A stretch of DNA of 11,322 nt from the NCBI GenBank assembly GCA_965369605.1, contig CBDURE010000112.1, positions 1 through 11,322 on the forward strand. The letters are read 5' to 3'. Under the pieces are notes generated by a model. That model did not search any database, was not told where the DNA came from, and saw only the letters and a list, made by a program, of their open reading frames with translations. The position numbers and the translations under genes are program-made. This DNA is from JAGGVT01 sp965369605. GTDB lineage: Bacteria; JAJVIF01; JAGGVT01. Below, one piece after another: positions 6,746 through 11,322 of this stretch. Positions within the stretch are counted from its first letter, which is position 1. Each line of letters opens with the position of its first letter.

Positions 6746-7594
6746 TTACGCTCCCGGCCTGAACAAATTAATCTTCTCAATTACCTTTTGCTTCATTCGT
6801 TCACGGCCATCCGCGAGAGCTTGTCGAGCCTGGGCTGTGTCCGGATTTTCCTTTAAATAGTCCTCAACACCCCTCATAAGAGCATATCGAAATTCAGTGT
6901 CGATGTTTATTTTTCCAATTCCCAGCGATATCGCTTTCTGGATTGCATCATCAGGAATTCCGGATGCCCCATGAAGAACAATCTCGGTGTTAACAATATC
7001 GCGTATTTCAGCAAGCCTGTCGAAATCAATATGCGGTTCACCTTTGTAGAACCCGTGAGCGTTACCGATTGCAATGGCGAGAAGATCAATTTTCGTTGCC
7101 TCGACAAATTTGAGCGCGTCTTTCGGATCAGTATAACACGCCTCTTTTTCATCTACCGAAACATCATCCTCAACCCCGACCAGCCTGCCCAGTTCCGCTT
7201 CGCTTGTCGCATTCGCGGCGTGAGCTTTTTTGGCGCATATGGTGGACTTTTCAACGTTCTCATCAAAAGGCAGTGAGCTGCCATCGTACATAACAGATGA
7301 AAATCCCATTTCAAGGCACTCATCGACCATATCAATCGTGGGGCCATGATCCAGATGAATCGCGGCTCTGATGCTGTATATGTCGATGCAGTTCATTATT
7401 AAATCGTATATGTTTTTCAACCCGCCGTACTCAGCGGCGCTTTTGGTCAACTGGAATATAACTCCGACATTTGTGTCTCTCGCACCCTCAGATACTGCCT
7501 GGATGCTTTCCAGATTATATACATTGAACGCGCCTGTTGCGTGTCCCTTACTGCGTGCCTCCTGAATCAGTTCGAGCGATGTTACCTTTGGCAT
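6746..7594 (-). CDS. fba: Class II ketose-bisphosphate aldolase (fructose- or tagatose-type)
   Basis: This 282-residue zinc-dependent enzyme cleaves fructose-1,6-bisphosphate (or tagatose-1,6-bisphosphate) to glyceraldehyde-3-phosphate and dihydroxyacetone phosphate, reversibly. Visible motifs are IHLDHGPT (79-86) with catalytic Asp82 and zinc ligand His83, YDGSSLPFDENV (103-114), SEAELG (131-136), NAHGFYKGEP (178-187) with His180, LHGASGIP (207-214) with His208, and KINIDTEFR (228-236). The ligand positions coincide with those of the GatY/KbaY/FbaA subgroup. Substrate choice cannot be decided by eye; with no sugar-catabolic genes beside it, a glycolytic role is more likely. ATG 7594 starts the conserved N-terminus; GGGA stands about 10 bases upstream. 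It is transcribed away from the DtxR regulator. Confidence 0.93.
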   Translation of the reverse strand: MPKVTSLELIQEARSKGHATGAFNVYNLESIQAVSEGARDTNVGVIFQLTKSAAEYGGLKNIYDLIMNCIDIYSIRAAIHLDHGPTIDMVDECLEMGFSSVMYDGSSLPFDENVEKSTICAKKAHAANATSEAELGRLVGVEDDVSVDEKEACYTDPKDALKFVEATKIDLLAIAIGNAHGFYKGEPHIDFDRLAEIRDIVNTEIVLHGASGIPDDAIQKAISLGIGKINIDTEFRYALMRGVEDYLKENPDTAQARQALADGRERMKQKVIEKINLFRPGA

Positions 7595-7641
7595 GTTTTA
7601 TTGTTCCCGGTCTTTATCTTGAAATTGTTTAAAATCCTGCA

Positions 7642-7652
7642 GTGATTATCAC
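7642..7652. promoter_or_regulatory. 11-bp palindrome in the aldolase leader
   Basis: GTGAT-T-ATCAC is a perfect inverted repeat starting about 12 bases downstream of the proposed -10 box, a position suited to a repressor. No known box is matched with confidence. Confidence 0.3.
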
Positions 7653-7664
7653 ATCCGGCGGATT

Positions 7665-7694
7665 GGTATATTTTGAAATTCAGTATTTTCAAAA
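7665..7694 (-). promoter_or_regulatory. Aldolase promoter overlapped by an inverted repeat
   Basis: On the minus strand TTGAAA (7692-7687) and TATACC (7670-7665) are 16 bases apart. The perfect inverted repeat TTTTGAAA-N8-TTTCAAAA (7671-7694) covers the -35 box and the whole spacer, so a bound dimer would exclude RNA polymerase. The promoter match is moderate and the regulator is unknown. Confidence 0.4.
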
Positions 7695-8055
7695 CTCAAA
7701 TCTAATTAACAAACGTATTGGATGCAAACGCAAAGCGTCCATCAATACTACTGCTCCTGAATATAACTTCATATAGAATCAACAAATGAACTGTTCATGC
7801 CAGATATTTATGTTCATTTACAGTTCGGGAAAATGTTGTGGTCCACTTTCAAGGGGACGTGAAGACTTTATCCAAACCTAATTATACTATCATGGGCAAA
7901 AACTGTCAACAGTCCAATCATTCTCATGACGATTTTATTATCGTCCTGCCCGACAAGAGCTTGACGCCTGATAAGCTTAATCCGTATGAAAAGACACTGC
8001 CGCAATGCTGTAAGTTCATATCCCTGCCCAGATAATTGTATTTATGATTTCTCCA

Positions 8056-8092
8056 TTGACAAAATTCATGAAAGTTAGTAATTTATAACTTT
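8056..8092 (+). promoter_or_regulatory. Promoter and candidate DtxR operator upstream of the regulator
   Basis: A consensus TTGACA at 8056-8061 is followed at 17 bases by TAATTT, a poor -10 box. The inverted repeat AAAGTTA-N8-TAACTTT (8071-8092) overlaps the -10 region. DtxR-family proteins bind palindromes of about this size and often repress their own gene, so autoregulation by the downstream regulator is a reasonable inference. Confidence 0.45.
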
Positions 8093-8139
8093 TAGATGAT
8101 ATTGGCTCGTTTGCATTCCAAACATAGTGAGGTTACATC

Positions 8140-8829
8140 ATCAAATTAACTGCAAGCATAGAGGATTACCTTGAGACTATCAGTATCCTGTCAGCGAAAA
8201 ATAATACTGTTCGTGTGAAGGATATCGCTCAGGCGCTGGATGTAAAAATGCCGTCAGTCAACTCAGCGTTGAAAGTGCTCAAGGAGAAAGAACTTATCAA
8301 ACATGAATCGTATGGCCATGTCGAACTGACAAAAAAGGGACAGGAATATGCCCGTGAGGTTTATCGGCGCCATAATCTAATCTCGCATTTCTTTCAGGAA
8401 GTGCTGGGGTTGCCGTACGAAATTGCAGATGATGACGCATGCAAGGTTGAACATGTTCTCAGTCCTGAAACAGTCGAAAATCTTGCCGCTTTCATGTCTG
8501 CAGTCGAGGACCATTACGAGGACAGGCCAGCGTGGTTTGAGGGTTACCGTGAGAAAATGAGACAGAAGAAGATTGTTACTCGCAGCGAGGATTTCATAAA
8601 GAAAGGCTTGTGCAATCTAACCAAAGCGACCGAAGGAAAGCAGTTTCTGATCAAGGGAATCGATGGCGGCCCCAATTTAAACAAGCGGCTCGCCACACTT
8701 GGACTTCTACCGGACACAATCGCGGATATAATTGTTAATCAAGGCGGACAGGTTATACTCGAAGTCAAAGGTACGCGCATCGCGCTTGGTGGAGGTATGG
8801 CATCGAAAATCTGGGGGAAAGTGCGCTAG
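8140..8829 (+). CDS. DtxR-family metal-dependent repressor with FeoA/SH3-like domain
   Basis: This 229-residue dimeric DNA-binding protein would control metal uptake in response to iron or manganese. The winged helix-turn-helix spans about 4-66 (LTASIEDYLETI at its start, VRVKDIAQALDV at 24-35). The metal and dimer domain runs about 67-135 with His78 (RRHN), Cys101, Glu104 and His105 (DACKVEHVLS). A FeoA-type domain occupies about 158-229. Cys101 matches the iron-type DtxR/IdeR ligand, while Asp9 and Glu12 match MntR. The conserved N-terminus is encoded upstream of the first ordinary start codon (GTG 8215), which would remove 25 residues. The frame is open only back to a stop at 8128, and after GAGG (8129-8132) the only fitting start is ATC 8140 (or ATC 8137). 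The start is therefore unusual or damaged. The stop overlaps that of the convergent gene. Confidence 0.85.
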   Translation: MKLTASIEDYLETISILSAKNNTVRVKDIAQALDVKMPSVNSALKVLKEKELIKHESYGHVELTKKGQEYAREVYRRHNLISHFFQEVLGLPYEIADDDACKVEHVLSPETVENLAAFMSAVEDHYEDRPAWFEGYREKMRQKKIVTRSEDFIKKGLCNLTKATEGKQFLIKGIDGGPNLNKRLATLGLLPDTIADIIVNQGGQVILEVKGTRIALGGGMASKIWGKVR

Positions 8830-9608
8830 AACTTTGGCATCTTAATATCCACATCACAATTGAAATTCCTTAGCACGATTTTCACATCAATAGGATTCCC
8901 GCTATTCCCAATTTCATCAATCGCAACCGCCAATCCCGCAAGGTAGCCTGTTTTACGGTCAATCCACAATTCAGCAACCGCGTTGTCGCCACTGAGGACA
9001 TTAGCGAGGAATGCCAATTCATCCGGCTGGTCTGTTCTAGTGGAATCATTTCTAATCTTCTCAAGGTCAAGGTTAAACCTAAGGCAGTCAGTGAGTGACC
9101 CGTCAATTGACTTTTCGCTGTGTTCAAGCCCGTCTTTGAGATAGTCCGGGAAGTAACTTATCATCCAGAGAAGATTCGGAATTGTATAAAGCGGATTCTC
9201 ATCCCGGATATGAAACTCATTCGGATCAGACCTTTCCCATTTATCCTCTACCGGATTTAAGAACCATGAGTTGCCGTCGATGGATATACTTCTTCCTTCC
9301 AGCATAAAATGAGGGCCTTTAAGGGTTACGAGTCCGTCCAGTTTCCCCGGAAGTTCAATTAGGCCGTCGAAGGAAATTTCAATTTCCCTTTCAGGTGAAC
9401 GAAAGAACGAGCTTTCAAGACTAATCTCAGCGCTTTTCAGTTTGTCCATCTTGTCGATACAATTCTCGATCATTTTTGTCTGGGGAGTGTCTTTCATTTC
9501 ATTCGTGCTTATGTTCTCAAGCGCGTTTGCTTTTCCAAGTGTAATTACCGCTGCCGGCAATAAAATCAGAATGAGAAAAGCGATTAGTATTCGTTTGTTG
9601 TCAAGCAT
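8826..9608 (-). CDS. Exported protein, possible LolA/LppX-like fold
   Basis: This 260-residue protein has a clear N-terminal signal peptide: basic start (DNKR), hydrophobic core 7-24, and probable signal peptidase I site after Ala-Asn-Ala at 27-29. There is no lipobox cysteine, so it is soluble in the periplasm or secreted. The mature part alternates beta-strand-like stretches, such as IEISFDGLIELPG (76-88) and HFMLEGRSISIDG (100-112). AVAELWIDRKTGYLAGLAV (210-228) is typical in style of LolA/LppX-type lipoprotein-carrier folds, which bind lipid in a half-barrel. That assignment is by resemblance only. A good ribosome binding site (GGAGG, then AGGA) precedes ATG 9608. It converges on the DtxR gene with overlapping stop codons, and its upstream region is filled by mobile-looking repeats. 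Confidence 0.75.
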   Translation of the reverse strand: MLDNKRILIAFLILILLPAAVITLGKANALENISTNEMKDTPQTKMIENCIDKMDKLKSAEISLESSFFRSPEREIEISFDGLIELPGKLDGLVTLKGPHFMLEGRSISIDGNSWFLNPVEDKWERSDPNEFHIRDENPLYTIPNLLWMISYFPDYLKDGLEHSEKSIDGSLTDCLRFNLDLEKIRNDSTRTDQPDELAFLANVLSGDNAVAELWIDRKTGYLAGLAVAIDEIGNSGNPIDVKIVLRNFNCDVDIKMPKF

Positions 9609-9742
9609 TGTTCCTGACCTCCGTACCTGAATATTTGTTCAAACCATTTGCTTTGACGTTGGTTAGCGGAATATGTTGCAGTTGGCTTTTATGAAATGGT
9701 TTTACCCGGGAGCGCTGGATTCTGGGGGCTGTTGAAAAAGCC

Positions 9743-9790
9743 CATTTTCTCCGTAGCTTATTTTCTCCGTAGCCTATTTTCTCCGTAACC
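9743..9790 (-). repeat. Three tandem copies of a 16-bp unit
   Basis: Three head-to-tail copies at 9743-9758, 9759-9774 and 9775-9790 share TTTTCTCCGTA and differ at one to three positions. They lie in the left arm of the nested inverted-repeat element and are not mirrored in its right arm, so they probably arose later by local duplication. Confidence 0.85.
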
Positions 9791-9971
9791 CGGTCATGCC
9801 TTTGTAGAGAGAGTGAATAATCCATACAAATCTGGCAGGCATGCCGGGGAGGTGGCTATTTATGCGAAACCCCGGAATGCCTGCGAACGTTGCAGAGTAG
9901 ATTCACATTTTTATATAAAGGCATTCCGGGTTACGGTGGAAACTCACCTTTTTCAACAGTCCCCTCTGTCC

Positions 9972-9995
9972 GGCGCATAGGCGCATAGGCGCATA
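9972..9995 (+). repeat. Three tandem copies of GGCGCATA
   Basis: Three exact 8-bp repeats are followed by AGCGCC. They lie just outside the inner terminal repeat of the nested element. This is a typical slippage-prone microrepeat. Confidence 0.85.
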
Positions 9996-10083
9996 AGCGC
10001 CTTGTGGGCGCCACCCGGGGAAGGCGAGGACGCCTTACAAGCGCCGGATGGAATCCAGCGCTCCCAGGATAAATAAACAAAAA

Positions 10084-10311
10084 CAGCAGAGGGTTTAAGA
10101 GCGTGACGGGAAAGGTATCGCAAACAAAATGCCCCCACCCCAGCCCTCCCCGCGAGCGGGGAGGGAGAATGTTTTCTTTCCCCTTCGCAAGTATATAGAC
10201 TGAATATATTATTTACCAATGCGAAAAATATTTCCCCCCGCTCGCGGGGGGATTAAGGGGGGGATGAGATATAAAGCAACCTTTCCCGACAGGCTCTTAA
10301 ACCCTCTGCTG
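10084..10311. repeat. Symmetric 228-bp inverted-repeat element carrying both palindrome types
   Basis: Outer arms 10084-10116 and 10279-10311 are 33-bp inverted repeats with two mismatches. Inside them lie a type-2 palindrome (10144-10165, perfect 10-bp stem) and a type-1 palindrome (10234-10251). Both are in the opposite orientation to those at 0.8-1.3 kb and are separated by 68 bases. The palindromes sit 27 bases from each arm, so the whole element is almost exactly symmetric. TTCGCA/TGCGAA (10184-10189, 10220-10225) extends the symmetry into the centre. It has no coding capacity I can support and ends 28 bases from the stop of the next gene. Confidence 0.85.
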
Positions 10312-10339
10312 CTTGTTATCGTAACCAAATCTAAAATTC

Positions 10340-11322
10340 CTATTCGAACAATTCTTCCTGATACGCGACTATATCCTGTATATAACCCGCTATTCCCAGC
10401 TCATAACCCTCCTGCCACAGAAGCAAATCATTTCCTCTGTAGAGAAGGAGAATTGATGGCAGCTTGTTGAAATACTTGTCATCATCTTTCCTGCGTTTCA
10501 GTCCGAACGCTTCCGCGACTTCACCGGATTCATCAATGATTATTGGAAAATCGATCCCGTTTTCATCGATGAACTTTTTCAATTCAGCCTCATCAATGGG
10601 ACCCGCGTGAATGCCCCACACCTTGATTTTAGCTTTCTTGAAATTCCTCAACGATGGCAGAGTTGGAATCATTCGCTGGCACGGTTCGCCATGAAGGTCA
10701 AAAATCGCGATTACACAGTATTTAGACATATACGCGAGCTTTGAACTGAAGATACCTTCACGATCAAATGCTGGAAGTTCCCACTCAGGCACTTCATCCA
10801 GCTCTCGTGCAACAAGGTCTTTTCTGTCCAAATCGCCAATCGGCGGGTCAAGTACGATTTCAAGCGGGATAACATCGCCGGCTTTCAATTCGATTTGTTT
10901 GGTGAACACATAAACCGAACCATCTTTTACCCGGACACCAGCCTCGACAAGATAAGTTCCATCGCCGAGAACAAGTACCGATGCAGCCTCATCACCGGTT
11001 GACATGCGCGATTCCTCAAGGTCGAATCCCAAATCATCCAGAGGAAACCATCCGCCGTTGTTGTAAACGGCAATTGTAAAAGCCCCGAATCCCTTTTGTT
11101 TCTGTCCGTGACGAAAGAAGCTTAACTCAATTGCTCCTGTCTCAGTATAATTCGGTGTTATCTGGAGTGCGCTGAAAGCGCTTGTTGTGGCGACTACCGT
11201 GATATTATGCGGATTCTCTTTCTCGAATTTACCGAAATCCCCGAAACTGTCAGGATCATCGGGATAAAGCGGAACCCAATTTTCGCCATCGTAAATTTCC
11301 ACCCACGATGCGCCACCAGATT
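10340..11322 (-). CDS. Transglutaminase-like/TlpA-like thioredoxin-fold protein, 5' end missing
   Basis: The frame is open to the right edge, so the GTG at 11302 is probably internal and at least 326 codons are visible. The first visible residues, SGGASW then EIYDGENWVPLYPDD, resemble the end of a transglutaminase-like core, though the catalytic residues lie outside the window. A beta-rich region follows, with a stretch (GDGTYLVEAGVRVKDG) like a carboxypeptidase-regulatory or similar beta-sandwich. From about 11302 minus 525 bases (near 10775) a TlpA/AhpC-like thioredoxin fold begins. Its active site reads HGEPCQRMIPTL, aligned with WCxPC of TlpA but with Gly for the first Cys. A cis-proline fits KLPSILLL near 10460. 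With one cysteine it cannot act as a normal disulfide oxidoreductase. Confidence 0.75.
   Translation of the reverse strand, partial: SGGASWVEIYDGENWVPLYPDDPDSFGDFGKFEKENPHNITVVATTSAFSALQITPNYTETGAIELSFFRHGQKQKGFGAFTIAVYNNGGWFPLDDLGFDLEESRMSTGDEAASVLVLGDGTYLVEAGVRVKDGSVYVFTKQIELKAGDVIPLEIVLDPPIGDLDRKDLVARELDEVPEWELPAFDREGIFSSKLAYMSKYCVIAIFDLHGEPCQRMIPTLPSLRNFKKAKIKVWGIHAGPIDEAELKKFIDENGIDFPIIIDESGEVAEAFGLKRRKDDDKYFNKLPSILLLYRGNDLLLWQEGYELGIAGYIQDIVAYQEELFE

Larger units (their letters stand above)
7595..8139. other. Divergent intergenic region between aldolase and DtxR regulator
   Basis: These 545 bases hold regulatory-looking sites at both ends (listed separately) and no gene I can support. 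In the middle a perfect 13-bp palindrome ATGAACTGTTCAT (7786-7798) is echoed by GTTCATTT and ACAGTTC at 7812-7826, which could fold as a longer hairpin. A 6-bp stem GACGAT/ATCGTC lies at 7928-7945. A 65-codon open frame from GTG 7838 to 8035 has no ribosome binding site and no recognisable motif, so I do not call it a gene. Confidence 0.6.
9708..10065. repeat. Nested inverted-repeat element, MITE-like
   Basis: Four inverted pairs are nested one inside another: 9708-9722 with 10051-10065 (15 bp, perfect); 9724-9740 with 9948-9964 (17 bp, one mismatch, GGGGNCTGTTGAAAAAG); 9783-9803 with 9917-9936 (about 19 of 21 matched); and 9835-9849 with 9870-9884 (15 bp, one mismatch). The second pair looks like terminal repeats of a 241-bp unit flanked on both sides by TCT, a possible 3-bp target duplication. 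No transposase is encoded. Open frames here come from repeat sequence and are not called. Confidence 0.8.

Noticed and set aside
7786..7826. Hairpin-like GAACTGT/ACAGTTC region considered as a small RNA or riboswitch
   Set aside because: The stems are short and AT-rich, no known riboswitch core is recognisable, and there is no adjacent terminator. It is mentioned in the intergenic entry only.
7838..8035. 65-codon plus-strand frame starting at GTG
   Set aside because: No ribosome binding site, no recognisable motif and no sign of a promoter. It is kept only as a note in the intergenic entry.
9601..9825. Minus-strand frame upstream of the exported protein
   Set aside because: It begins inside the nested inverted-repeat element and shows no domain or ribosome binding site.
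9953..10470. Two open frames in the repeat block, one on each strand, with similar Pro/Gly-rich peptides
   Set aside because: They consist of translated palindromes and tandem repeats. The plus-strand one also runs into the 3' end of the real minus-strand gene. No ribosome binding site and no domain.
1..11322. tRNA or rRNA genes
   Set aside because: I saw no T-loop motif within a cloverleaf-sized context and no conserved rRNA segment, but I could not run a covariance search.

Overview
The window (about 46% GC by eye) looks like the chromosome of an uncultivated, probably Gram-negative bacterium. Rho, ribosomal protein L31, a YqhQ/DUF1385 membrane protein, a class II aldolase and a rubrerythrin are all ordinary bacterial genes. 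Rubrerythrin plus an iron-type DtxR regulator suggests an anaerobic or microaerophilic life. I cannot place the phylum from sequence alone; an FCB-type candidate phylum is only a guess.

Layout, reading down the minus strand from right to left. 10340-11322 is the 3' part of a protein that joins a likely transglutaminase-type end to a TlpA-like thioredoxin fold. 9609-10339 is a gene-free block holding two adjacent palindromic elements. 8826-9608 encodes an exported protein of possible LolA/LppX fold; it converges on a plus-strand DtxR/FeoA regulator (8140-8829) and the two stop codons share one CTAG. A regulatory intergenic region (7595-8139) follows. Then comes a minus-strand core block: fructose/tagatose-bisphosphate aldolase, rho, rpmE, rubrerythrin, yqhQ and a GAF-SpoIIE phosphatase. 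The rho and rpmE transcripts each end in a good intrinsic terminator. Rubrerythrin, yqhQ and the phosphatase are separated by only 23 and 27 bases and probably form one operon.

The most unusual part is 1-1322. A small gene encodes an intein-like Hint domain that lacks the splicing residues and carries a DUF559 (Vsr-like) endonuclease nested inside it. A 189-bp cluster of GC-rich palindromes is inserted in frame in the first half of the Hint fold. Copies of the same palindromes lie directly downstream of this gene, upstream of it (just after the phosphatase stop), and again near 10.2 kb inside a symmetric 228-bp inverted-repeat element. The palindromes come in two types, always in the same relative order and 67-68 bases apart. 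The sequence therefore suggests a composite repeat family that tolerates insertion in coding sequence and that may be connected with the endonuclease.

A second point is the DtxR regulator. Its conserved N-terminus, including two predicted metal ligands, is encoded upstream of the first usual start codon, and the only well-placed start after the ribosome binding site is ATC.
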